A stretch of 6,228 nt of DNA from CAVSWN01 sp046728115 (GTDB lineage Bacteria > Acidobacteriota > Vicinamibacteria > Vicinamibacterales > CAVVIG01), in the NCBI GenBank assembly GCA_046728115.1, contig JBKPDW010000247.1, positions 1-6,228 of the forward strand. The letters are read 5' to 3'. Positions 1 through 6,075 of the stretch are shown one piece after another (positions within the stretch are counted from its first letter, which is position 1; each line of letters starts with the position of its first letter). The translations under genes and the position numbers were made by a program. A model generated the notes under the pieces. The model ran no database searches and was not told the origin of the DNA. It saw nothing but the letters and a program-made list of their open reading frames with translations.

Positions 1-426
1 GACGTGTACCCGGGCAATCTATGGACGGGCACCACCACCTCGCCGAGTGCCGCGACGCTTCGCGACCGCGCGAACTTCGTGGACCTGACCAGTCCCTTTG
101 CCAAGATCCGCTGGGTGGTCCGGACCTCGGGCTTCCACGAGGCGCGGCCGGTGCTGAAGCTGGCCGACGGAACCTGGCTGGTCGGCGATCACGCCTCGGG
201 ACCGCAGGGCGACTTCAACGCACTCGACGTTTCGATTCCGGACGTCCGCTGGCTGAAGCTCGACATCGTCCGGGTGGTGCCCATCGGCACGTGGGTGGAG
301 CACCCCGACTTGAGTCGCGTGGACGAAGTGGGCTTCGCTGATCTGATGCCCGGCAGCGGGCACGGGCCGGGCGGCTACATCAACGTCGGCCGCATCGAGG
401 TGTACGGCAAACCCGTCAAGCGCTAG
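1..426 (+). CDS. C-terminal part of an unidentified, probably secreted protein with a beta-rich domain
   Basis: The reading frame is open from the first base of the window and stops at TAG 424-426, so the start lies upstream. The GTG at position 4 is probably an internal valine codon. The 141 visible residues are rich in Trp, Gly, Asp and beta-branched residues in a beta-sandwich-like pattern: LKLADGTWLVGDH, then DVRWLKLDIVRVV, and a terminal GRIEVYGKPVKR. Endings such as 'I-E-V-Y-G' are typical of discoidin/galactose-binding-like jelly-roll domains at the ends of extracellular proteins. I recall similar tails in secreted hypothetical proteins of Acidobacteriota and Planctomycetota, but cannot confirm it here. 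No catalytic motif is visible in this fragment. The next gene starts 47 bp later on the same strand, so co-transcription is possible. Coding status is quite sure; function is unknown. Confidence 0.75.
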   Translation, partial: DVYPGNLWTGTTTSPSAATLRDRANFVDLTSPFAKIRWVVRTSGFHEARPVLKLADGTWLVGDHASGPQGDFNALDVSIPDVRWLKLDIVRVVPIGTWVEHPDLSRVDEVGFADLMPGSGHGPGGYINVGRIEVYGKPVKR

Positions 427-473
427 CCAAGGCTTGTGATCGGGCGGCCGAAATTCAAATTCCAGGCTTATCG

Positions 474-2084
474 ATGGAACAAGACAATTCGAGCGGACAG
501 ATCAGTCGTCGAGACTTTGTGCGGGTCACCGCAAGCGCTGCGGGTGGTGCCGTGTTGGGTGCCGGCTCGCACGTGATATCCACCTACGCTGCTGCCGCTC
601 CAGACGAGCTGGCGAAACTGACCATCGTAGAAGCTTCCAAGAAGATCCGGACGCGGGAAATTACCTGCACCGAACTGACTGAAGCCTGTCTGAACCGGTC
701 GAAGGCCTACAACGGCAAGGTCAACGCGTACATCACCATCATGTACGAGGAGGCACTCGCGCAGGCAAGGCAGCTGGACGCCGAGGCGAAGGCTGGCAAG
801 TTCCGGAGTCCATTGCACGGCATCCCCATAGCCTTGAAGGACAATATCGATACTGCAGGAACGCGCACGACTGGCGGCAGCGCGGTATTCGAAGACCGTT
901 TTCCGGACGAAGACGCCGATTGTGTCCGGCGGCTGAAGGAAGCGGGCGCAGTCATAGTGGGCAAAGCGGGACTGCAGGAGTTCGCGATGGGCGCCACGTC
1001 CGTCTCGACATATTTCAGACCTGTCAGGAACCCGTGGGCTCTCGACCGCATCACGGGAGGTTCTTCCGGCGGTTCCGCCGCTGCCGTCATCGCTGATATG
1101 ACGCTCGGTGCGCTCGGCACCGATACGGGTGGCTCGATTCGCATCCCCGCTTCTTATTGCGGACTGGTCGGACTGAAGCCGACGTATGGTCTGGTTTCCA
1201 TTCGCGGAATCATCCCTCGTACCTACTCGCTCGATCACTGCGGGCCGATGACGAAGACGGTCGAAGACGCGGCCCTGTTGCTCAACGGCATCGTGGGATA
1301 CGACAAGTACGATGTCGCCAGTGTGGAGCACCCCCGGGAAGATTATGTTGCCGCTCTGAAGCAGCCGGTGAGTGTCATGAGGCTGGGCGTTCCCAGGGCG
1401 CCGTTCTTCGATTTCCTGAACGACCAAATTGCAAAGTCTGTTGAAGACGCCATCGCGGTGCTGGCCAAGCTGACGAAAAGCGTGACCGAGATGCACCTGC
1501 CTCCGCCCGGCAAGTACTCGAGATCCTATTTTGACGGAGAGGTTGAAGCGTTCCACTGGGAGTGGTACCAGCGAAAGGCCAGCAGTTACTCGCTCAATCA
1601 GCGGCGAACCATCGAAGCCATCCACCGGCGAATGAACGATGTCGGCAGCGAGACCTGTTCGGCGAGGGTTGTCGATTACATCAACGCCCAGTGGGAGTTG
1701 CAGCGCCTTCGTAAAATCATCGACGACAGCTTCAAGAATCACGATCTCGTAGTGCTGCCGACCATGCGCGTCATGCCGAGCACAATCAATGAAGCGCTCG
1801 AGCGTGAAGAAAACGTCCCTGCTGGAACCGAACCCGCTGAAATTACCAATTGCGCACCCTTCAACACGTTTGGAATTCCAGCCGTGTCAATCCCGTGTGG
1901 GTTCTCTACAGATGGTCTTCCCATTGGTCTGATGATTGCCGGACCGCGCTTTTCCGAAAGTCGGGTGCTGGCGCTCGCAAACGCGTACGAAAAGGCCACA
2001 GAGTGGCCCACCAGGCGGCCAAAGCTCAGTCTCGACATGGTGGTTCCTCCGATTAAACGAAAAGACGGATCCGGAGGAGCGTGA
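474..2084 (+). CDS. Tat-exported amidase-signature family hydrolase
   Basis: A 536-residue serine amidase of the amidase-signature family (relatives include GatA and fatty-acid amide hydrolase). The family hydrolyses amide-type C-N bonds with a Lys/cis-Ser/Ser triad, and all three residues are present: Lys122 in IALKDN, Ser197 in GGSSGGS, and nucleophile Ser221 in GTDTGGS. The spacings, 99 and 24 residues to the nucleophile, match those of GatA. The C-terminal block NTFGIPAVSIPCG and GLPIGLMIAGP (about residues 460-495) is also typical. The N-terminus is a Tat signal: SRRDFVR at 11-17, a weakly hydrophobic Ala/Gly stretch at about 18-35, and Ala-rich cleavage options near 38-42. The enzyme is therefore probably periplasmic or exported. 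ATG 474 is supported because it places the twin-arginine motif correctly; its ribosome site is weak (AGG at 464-466). An AT-rich tandem repeat (451-462) precedes it, but I see no clear promoter. The hydantoinase-like gene follows 51 bp downstream. The family assignment is firm; the substrate (amide, carbamate or N-carbamoyl compound) cannot be read from the sequence. Confidence 0.95.
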   Translation: MEQDNSSGQISRRDFVRVTASAAGGAVLGAGSHVISTYAAAAPDELAKLTIVEASKKIRTREITCTELTEACLNRSKAYNGKVNAYITIMYEEALAQARQLDAEAKAGKFRSPLHGIPIALKDNIDTAGTRTTGGSAVFEDRFPDEDADCVRRLKEAGAVIVGKAGLQEFAMGATSVSTYFRPVRNPWALDRITGGSSGGSAAAVIADMTLGALGTDTGGSIRIPASYCGLVGLKPTYGLVSIRGIIPRTYSLDHCGPMTKTVEDAALLLNGIVGYDKYDVASVEHPREDYVAALKQPVSVMRLGVPRAPFFDFLNDQIAKSVEDAIAVLAKLTKSVTEMHLPPPGKYSRSYFDGEVEAFHWEWYQRKASSYSLNQRRTIEAIHRRMNDVGSETCSARVVDYINAQWELQRLRKIIDDSFKNHDLVVLPTMRVMPSTINEALEREENVPAGTEPAEITNCAPFNTFGIPAVSIPCGFSTDGLPIGLMIAGPRFSESRVLALANAYEKATEWPTRRPKLSLDMVVPPIKRKDGSGGA

Positions 2085-2093
2085 TCGCGCGCG

Positions 2094-2122
2094 CCGGAGT
2101 TCTGCAGTTCCGGGTCGCGACC
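2094..2122 (+). other. Intercistronic hairpin and adjoining palindrome between amidase and hydantoinase-like genes
   Basis: Nine bases after the amidase stop, 2094-2101 can pair with 2106-2113. This gives an 8-bp stem with five Watson-Crick pairs (CCGGA/TCCGG), two G-U wobbles and one T-A pair, around a CTGC loop. A perfect 10-bp palindrome, GGTCGCGACC (2113-2122), follows immediately and shares one base with the stem. There is no T-tract, so a classical terminator is unlikely. Its position just before the Shine-Dalgarno site of the next gene suggests an RNA stability or translation-tuning element, or simply chance in GC-rich DNA. Confidence 0.35.
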
Positions 2123-2126
2123 GAGC

Positions 2127-2130
2127 GAGG
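2127..2130 (+). promoter_or_regulatory. Shine-Dalgarno site deciding the start of the hydantoinase-like gene
   Basis: GAGG lies five bases before ATG 2136. The other in-frame start, GTG 2130, would overlap this site and have no ribosome site of its own at a proper distance. The ATG is therefore preferred, and the protein is two residues shorter than the longest reading. Confidence 0.65.
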
Positions 2131-2135
2131 TGACC

Positions 2136-3614
2136 ATGAACACGACGACGCCGGCTGTGTTGCGCCTGACACGATGGATCTTGGGAGCCGCAGTGGCGGC
2201 GCTGGCGACAAACGTGGCCGCGCAGCAGTCAACGGAACTGCTCATTCGCAATGGTCTCATCGTCACAGAGGTGGGGCGCACTGACGGAGACCTCCGCATT
2301 CGAAACGGCACGATCGCGGAAATCGGTCGAAACCTGACGGCCGGCGCCGGTGCGCGCGTGATCGAGGCCACCGGCCTGCTGGTGCTTCCGGGAGGCGTCG
2401 ATCCGCACGTTCACCTCACACCCACTCGGACGACGACCACGCTGAAGGGCGCCGACGACTACACGTCCGGCTCCCGGGCCGCGCTTGCCGGAGGCAAGAC
2501 CACAATCAGCAACTTCATCAATCAGACTGCCGGTACCGACTTGCGGACCACGCTTGCGGAAGCGACCGATCTCGTCAGGAGACAAGCGATCGCCGATGTG
2601 ATCCTTCACGTCACGGCCACTGATCCGAATGCGTTGACGCCCGTAGATGTCGCGATGCTGGCTGACCACAGCTTCACCTTGAAGATCTTTATGGTCCGTC
2701 CTGCCTTCGACCAGAACGCGGCCGCCTACGTAAAGCTGATTCGCGCGGCCGGCACAGCCGGCGTGCTCACCATGCTGCACTGCGAAGATGCCAGCATCGT
2801 GACGACGACGCAGGAGCGCATGATGGCGGAAGGACGTGGCTCGCTCAATGGTCAGAACTTTGGCGAGAGCCGGCCAATCGTGGCGGAGGAAACAGCGACC
2901 GCGCGCGCTGTGGGCATCGCCGAAGCGACGGGCGCGCCGATTTATATCGTCCATATTTCGTCCGAGCGGGCGATGCGTGCCGCCGAGGCGGGTCAGGTGC
3001 GGGGCCTGCCCGTCTTCACGGAAGTGCGGTTTCTGTACCTCCACCTGACACGGGAACGGTTTGACGAGCCTGACGGCGCGATATACACGGGCGACCCGCC
3101 TTTGCGTGAGAAGAGCGATGCTGACTACCTGTGGAACGCCCTTGCGCGAGGAACCGTAAATGTCGTCGACACCGATCATGTCGGGTATACGCGGGAGGAG
3201 AAGCTCGATCCATCGCTCGACATCGTCAACCATCGGCCTGCCGGGAACTATCTGCAGGTCCAACTGCCGTTGTTGTACTCCGAGGGCGTCCGGAAGGGAC
3301 GTCTTACGCTCGAGCGGATGGTGGCGCTCTCGTCGGCGAACCCGGCGAAGCTCTTTGGCGTTTATCCGCGGAAGGGGACGATTGCGGTCGGGTCTGACGC
3401 CGACGTCGTGATCTGGGATCCCAATCTCAAGCGAACCATTCGTGACGAAGATCAATTGGCCAATGCGAAGTTCTCGATTTTTTCAGGGTGGGAAGTCACC
3501 GGCTGGCCTGTCGTCACCATTCGGCGCGGTGAAGTCGTGTACGAGAACGGCAGGATTCTGGCGGCTGCGGGGACCGGGCAACTGGCGCCGCGGCACCGCT
3601 GGCAGAAGCCATGA
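2136..3614 (+). CDS. Exported dihydropyrimidinase/hydantoinase-like cyclic amidohydrolase
   Basis: A 492-residue amidohydrolase-superfamily protein closest in pattern to D-hydantoinase/dihydropyrimidinase, which opens cyclic ureides or imides by hydrolysis at a binuclear metal centre. All expected metal ligands are present: His91 and His93 (GGVDPHVHL), the probably carboxylated Lys183 (TLKIFM), His215 (MLHCED), His273 (YIVHISSE) and Asp347 (DTDH). Family blocks GADDYTSGSRAALAGGKTT, PAGNYLQVQLPLLYSEGV and GSDADVVIWDP are clear. Residues 1-29 form a Sec signal peptide: Arg-containing start, hydrophobic WILGAAVAALA, and V-A-A cleavage before QQS. The mature part (about 463 residues) has the usual length for the family. 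Export is unusual, as characterised members are cytoplasmic. Substrate-contact positions differ: the Tyr five residues after the metal Lys is Arg188, and the Ser before PPLR is Asp320. Cyclic amidohydrolase is secure; 'dihydropyrimidinase' as an activity is not. It probably shares a transcript with the upstream amidase. Confidence 0.92.
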   Translation: MNTTTPAVLRLTRWILGAAVAALATNVAAQQSTELLIRNGLIVTEVGRTDGDLRIRNGTIAEIGRNLTAGAGARVIEATGLLVLPGGVDPHVHLTPTRTTTTLKGADDYTSGSRAALAGGKTTISNFINQTAGTDLRTTLAEATDLVRRQAIADVILHVTATDPNALTPVDVAMLADHSFTLKIFMVRPAFDQNAAAYVKLIRAAGTAGVLTMLHCEDASIVTTTQERMMAEGRGSLNGQNFGESRPIVAEETATARAVGIAEATGAPIYIVHISSERAMRAAEAGQVRGLPVFTEVRFLYLHLTRERFDEPDGAIYTGDPPLREKSDADYLWNALARGTVNVVDTDHVGYTREEKLDPSLDIVNHRPAGNYLQVQLPLLYSEGVRKGRLTLERMVALSSANPAKLFGVYPRKGTIAVGSDADVVIWDPNLKRTIRDEDQLANAKFSIFSGWEVTGWPVVTIRRGEVVYENGRILAAAGTGQLAPRHRWQKP

Positions 3615-3886
3615 CTTTGAGAGCAACACGATCACGAGCCGCGCGATCGAGGCAATTAGGCCGGTTCCAGCTCGATCGATTCGCGAGATCGAGATGCACG
3701 ATGAGCGCGGACCGCGACGCGCCGCTCGTCGGCTGCAGCGCGTGTTGGACGAACTGCATTGAGTCTCGGTGCCCCACGCAATCACCGGTGCCCGATCTGG
3801 TACTCGATTTCTTTGCACACCGCGACCTCAGTCCGTTGCCAAACAACCTGACCTGATCGGCCGCGAAGAAGAACAGGCACCAGTCC
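3615..3886. other. Convergent intergenic spacer with a weak hairpin; no gene seen
   Basis: This 272-bp stretch separates the ends of two convergent genes. Short open frames exist on both strands, but they are Arg/Ser/Pro-rich, lack family motifs and lack ribosome sites. A perfect 7-bp inverted repeat, CTCGATC (3671-3677) and GATCGAG (3687-3693), with a 9-base loop, is the only visible candidate for transcript-end structure. It has no T-tract on either strand. The octamer CGGTGCCC occurs twice near 3768-3800. A factor-dependent end of transcription is the simplest reading. Confidence 0.5.
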
Positions 3887-4309
3887 TCAGGAGCGCGTCA
3901 TCTTGATCGGCCCCGATGGCCCGAACCCAAACACCTCGTCCAGATCGATGATGAGCGCCACGCCCTTCTTCTCCGGATCGCGATCGCGCTCTCCCTTCGG
4001 CGAGTTCGCATAAACGACGTCGTTGGCGCTCGGGTCGAGTCGCGCGCGTCCCTTGAACGTGAGCAATCGACGCGGTTCTGCGCTCCTGTATAGGAGCGTT
4101 ATTCGGGGATGACTGCGGATCGCCTTGGGCAGGCCCGCCTCAGGATTGCGCACCCAGACCGCCAGTTGATCCTTGCCGAGCACCTGGGTGCTTCCCCGAT
4201 ACGACAGATGCGGCGTGCCGTCGTCTCCGACATAGCCGAGGACGATGGGATTGCGCGAGTCGAATGCACCGTTCACGGCCTGCCTGATCTCCTCGTCGAG
4301 TTCAATCAT
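3887..4309 (-). CDS. Pyridoxamine-5'-phosphate oxidase-like split-barrel flavin-binding protein
   Basis: A 140-residue protein read from ATG 4309 to TGA 3889-3887. The order of elements fits the small FMN-binding split-barrel (PNPOx-like) family. An N-terminal helix (IELDEEIRQAVNGA) leads to the first strand with GDDGTPHLSYRGS (about 29-40). Then come LAVWVRNP, AIRSHPRITLLYRS (about 63-76) and LLTFKGRARL (about 82-91), the latter typical of the strand pair next to the flavin, and a closing helix and strand GVALIIDLDEVFGFGP. Members bind FMN, or in some lineages F420, and act as small oxidoreductases or flavin carriers; they usually form dimers. No signal peptide or membrane segment is visible, so it is cytoplasmic. 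The start is fixed by AGGAG five bases upstream. The gene is divergent from the HpaB-like hydroxylase across a 120-bp spacer, which suggests but does not prove a shared flavin-related role. The family is fairly sure; the reaction is unknown. Confidence 0.85.
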   Translation of the reverse strand: MIELDEEIRQAVNGAFDSRNPIVLGYVGDDGTPHLSYRGSTQVLGKDQLAVWVRNPEAGLPKAIRSHPRITLLYRSAEPRRLLTFKGRARLDPSANDVVYANSPKGERDRDPEKKGVALIIDLDEVFGFGPSGPIKMTRS

Positions 4310-4314
4310 CGCGA

Positions 4315-4319
4315 CTCCT
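4315..4319 (-). promoter_or_regulatory. Shine-Dalgarno site of the split-barrel protein
   Basis: On the minus strand, AGGAG lies five bases before ATG 4309. It rules out the much longer minus-strand reading frame that continues antisense through the hydroxylase gene to about 5632. Confidence 0.75.
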
Positions 4320-4363
4320 GGCCTTCGGACGAAGCCCGGTTCGGCCTCCGACGCTGGCTCAAG

Positions 4364-4371
4364 ATTACAAT
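4364..4371. promoter_or_regulatory. Possible bidirectional promoter core between the divergent flavoprotein genes
   Basis: ATTACAAT is an AT-rich island in an otherwise GC-rich 120-bp spacer. The top strand reads TACAAT (4366-4371) and the bottom strand reads TGTAAT (4369-4364); each matches TATAAT at five of six positions. Either would give a leader of about 50 bases before a good Shine-Dalgarno site. No convincing -35 hexamer stands at the right spacing on the top strand, so this is a tentative call. Confidence 0.35.
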
Positions 4372-4419
4372 GGCCAGCGCGTCGTGGACCAAGCCGGCCG
4401 ACGTTCGACGATTTCGCGC

Positions 4420-4424
4420 GGAGG
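4420..4424 (+). promoter_or_regulatory. Shine-Dalgarno site deciding the start of the HpaB-like gene
   Basis: GGAGG lies five bases before ATG 4430. An in-frame ATG at 4370 and the open frame back to 4109 have no comparable site, and they would add residues unlike the family N-terminus, which normally begins shortly before the 'DGREV' segment. Confidence 0.75.
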
Positions 4425-4429
4425 TTTCG

Positions 4430-5938
4430 ATGACGAGTCCGTACAGCGGTCGGGAGTTCCTCGACAGTCTCGACGATGGACGTGAGGTGTGGATTTACGG
4501 CGAGCGGGTGAAGCACATCGCGGAGCATCCGGCATTTCGCAACTGCGCCAGGATGCTCGCTCGCCTGTACGACGAACTGCATGCGGACCGCGTGAGCGGG
4601 AGCAACGTCATCGCTACCGACACCGAATGGGGTAACGGATTCACCCATCGGTACTTCCGCGCTCCCACCACTGCGGCCGAGCAGATGGCCGCACGAGGCG
4701 CCATCGCCGCGTGGGCCCGAATCACCTATGGCTGGCTCGGCCGCTCGCCCGACTACAAGGCGGCCTTTCTGGCGACGTTGGGGGCCAACGCCGAGTTCTA
4801 TGCGCCGTACGAAGGGAACGCGCGTCGCTGGTATCGGTATGCGCAGGAGCGCGTGCCATTCGTCAATCACGCCATCATCCATCCGCCGCTCGATCGACAT
4901 CTGCCGCCGGGCGCCTCCGGCAGCGCGGCCGACGCGTGCGTTCACGTTACCAAGGAAAGCGATGCAGGCATTCACGTCTCGGGGGCCAAGGTCGTCGCGA
5001 CGGGATCGGCGCTGACCCATTTCACGTTCGTCGCGCACCACGGGCTCATTCCAGTCGAAGACCCGGCGTACGCGGCGGTATTCATCGTGCCGACCAACGC
5101 CGCTGGCGTGAAGCTGATCTGCCGTGTGTCGAACGAGTACCGGGCGGCGGAGACCGGTTCGCCGTTCGACTACCCGCTGTCGATCCGGTTCGACGAGAAC
5201 GACGCCATTTTCGTGCTCGACGACGTGTTCATTCCCTGGGAGAACGTCTTCGTTTACCGCGACGTCGAGAAGGCGAACAACTTCTTCCCGAGAACCGGAT
5301 TTCATCCGCGCGCGATGTTCCACGGATGCACGCGGCTCGCCGTGAAGCTCGATTTCATCACCGGTCTGCTGATCAGGGCGACCGAGATGACGGGCGCGCG
5401 CGCTTTTCGAGGCGTGGAGGCGAACATCGGGGAGGTGATCGCGCTCCGCAACATGATGTGGGCGTTGTCCGACGCGATGGCAACCAACGCCATGCCCTGG
5501 ACCGGCGGCGCGGTGCTGCCGGGCATCGAGCCCGCACTCGCCTATCAGGTGCTGGCTCCGGAGGCGTACGTGCAGATTCGCACGATTATCGAAAAGACGG
5601 TCGCCAGCGGACTCATCTATCTGAACTCCCATGTGAACGACTTCAAGACACCCGAACTTCGTCCGTATCTCGACCGGTATTTGCGCGGGTCAGGCGGCGT
5701 GAACGCCGTCGAGCGGGTGAAGTTGATGAAGCTCCTGTGGGATGCCGTGGGTACCGAGTTCGGCGCTCGGCACGAGCTGTACGAGATCAATTACAGCGGA
5801 AGCCACGAGGAGATCCGCCGCTATGCCCTGTTCGGGGCGCTGGCGTCCGGCGCCTACGATCGGTGCAAGGCATTCGTTGACGCATGCCTTTCCGAGTACG
5901 ACTTGAACGGGTGGAAAGCACCGGATCTAGTGCCGTAG
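4430..5938 (+). CDS. 4-hydroxyphenylacetate 3-monooxygenase (HpaB)-family FADH2-dependent hydroxylase
   Basis: A 502-residue flavin monooxygenase large subunit. Family members use free FADH2 from a separate reductase (HpaC type) and O2 to hydroxylate phenolic rings ortho to the hydroxyl. The N-terminus has the usual DGREVWIYGERV and EHPAFRN blocks (about 16-37). The active-site segment GRSPDY gives Arg105 and Tyr109, followed by His147 in NHAIIHPPLDR. The spacing (4 and 38 residues) matches the catalytic Arg/Tyr/His of characterised HpaB enzymes (for example Arg100, Tyr104 and His142 in the Thermus enzyme). Further blocks are THFTFVAHHG (196-205), AVFIVPTNAAGVKLICR (216-232) and FVLDDVFIPWENVFVYRD (261-278). 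The related 4-hydroxybutyryl-CoA dehydratases need a Cys pair near residue 100 for an iron-sulfur cluster; no Cys is present there, so a hydroxylase is favoured. Length is normal (about 480-520). No export signal is seen. No reductase gene is nearby; the divergent split-barrel protein is the only flavin-related neighbour. The substrate may be any phenol, so no gene symbol is given. Confidence 0.9.
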   Translation: MTSPYSGREFLDSLDDGREVWIYGERVKHIAEHPAFRNCARMLARLYDELHADRVSGSNVIATDTEWGNGFTHRYFRAPTTAAEQMAARGAIAAWARITYGWLGRSPDYKAAFLATLGANAEFYAPYEGNARRWYRYAQERVPFVNHAIIHPPLDRHLPPGASGSAADACVHVTKESDAGIHVSGAKVVATGSALTHFTFVAHHGLIPVEDPAYAAVFIVPTNAAGVKLICRVSNEYRAAETGSPFDYPLSIRFDENDAIFVLDDVFIPWENVFVYRDVEKANNFFPRTGFHPRAMFHGCTRLAVKLDFITGLLIRATEMTGARAFRGVEANIGEVIALRNMMWALSDAMATNAMPWTGGAVLPGIEPALAYQVLAPEAYVQIRTIIEKTVASGLIYLNSHVNDFKTPELRPYLDRYLRGSGGVNAVERVKLMKLLWDAVGTEFGARHELYEINYSGSHEEIRRYALFGALASGAYDRCKAFVDACLSEYDLNGWKAPDLVP

Positions 5939-5992
5939 CATCCTGCCGTGCACGCCCAGGCAGAGCGAACTCCTCTGATCGACCCTAAGATT

Positions 5993-6024
5993 GCGCGCAC
6001 GAGTGCACGAGGACTTGTGCGCGC
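5993..6024. terminator. Strong 12-bp hairpin after the HpaB-like gene, possible terminator without T-tract
   Basis: GCGCGCACGAGT (5993-6004) pairs with ACTTGTGCGCGC (6013-6024) around an 8-base loop, with one G-T wobble at 6001/6016. It begins 54 bp after the hydroxylase stop and 52 bp before the next start. No run of T follows on either strand, so it is either a GC-rich, T-less terminator or an RNA-stabilising structure at the 3' end of the message. Confidence 0.5.
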
Positions 6025-6030
6025 TGCTCG

Positions 6031-6044
6031 GGCCGCCAACGGCC
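6031..6044. repeat. Small GC hairpin, second in tandem
   Basis: GGCCG (6031-6035) pairs perfectly with CGGCC (6040-6044) around a CCAA loop. It stands six bases after the larger hairpin and may belong to the same transcript-end structure. Five-base GC stems are common by chance in such DNA. Confidence 0.3.
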
Positions 6045-6060
6045 GCAAGAATCGGGACGA

Positions 6061-6069
6061 TGCTAGAAT
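6061..6069 (+). promoter_or_regulatory. Extended -10 promoter motif just before a GTG start
   Basis: TGCTAGAAT combines an extended -10 TGn element with TAGAAT, a five-of-six match to TATAAT. The usual start of transcription, about seven bases downstream, falls on or next to GTG 6076. No good -35 hexamer is visible at 16-18 bp, as is common with extended -10 promoters. Confidence 0.45.
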
Positions 6070-6075
6070 CGACTC

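Noticed and set aside
434..460. Promoter for the amidase made of TTGTGA and TCAAAT in the 47-bp gap
   Set aside because: Both hexamers match the consensus at only four of six positions and the spacing is 15 bp, which is too weak to call.
468..1742. Long minus-strand open frame of 424 codons opposite the amidase
   Set aside because: The plus strand encodes a complete amidase with all catalytic motifs. The minus translation is Arg/Asp/Gly/Val-rich without family motifs, a usual antisense shadow in GC-rich coding DNA.
2229..3455. 408-codon minus-strand frame opposite the hydantoinase-like gene
   Set aside because: Antisense shadow of a gene with complete family motifs; Arg/Gly/His-rich with no family match that I recognise.
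3671..3693. 7-bp inverted repeat as an intrinsic terminator between the convergent genes
   Set aside because: The stem is short with a 9-base loop and is not followed by T on either strand, so it is mentioned only within the spacer entry.
3611..3856. 81-codon plus-strand frame starting at ATG 3611, overlapping the hydantoinase stop as ATGA
   Set aside because: The overlap hints at translational coupling, but the product is Arg/Ser-rich without recognisable motifs or secondary-structure pattern, and no ribosome site precedes it.
4109..4429. Plus-strand in-frame extension of the HpaB-like protein, including ATG 4370
   Set aside because: Most of it overlaps the split-barrel gene on the other strand. 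It is unlike the family N-terminus, and GGAGG is placed correctly only for ATG 4430.
4310..5632. Minus-strand extension of the split-barrel protein to 581 codons
   Set aside because: It lies antisense to the HpaB-like gene, has low-complexity composition, and a strong AGGAG site fixes the real start at 4309.
4430..5938. 4-hydroxybutyryl-CoA dehydratase as an alternative identity for the HpaB-like protein
   Set aside because: The dehydratase needs a Cys pair near residue 100 for its iron-sulfur cluster. This protein has none there, but has the hydroxylase Arg/Tyr/His set.
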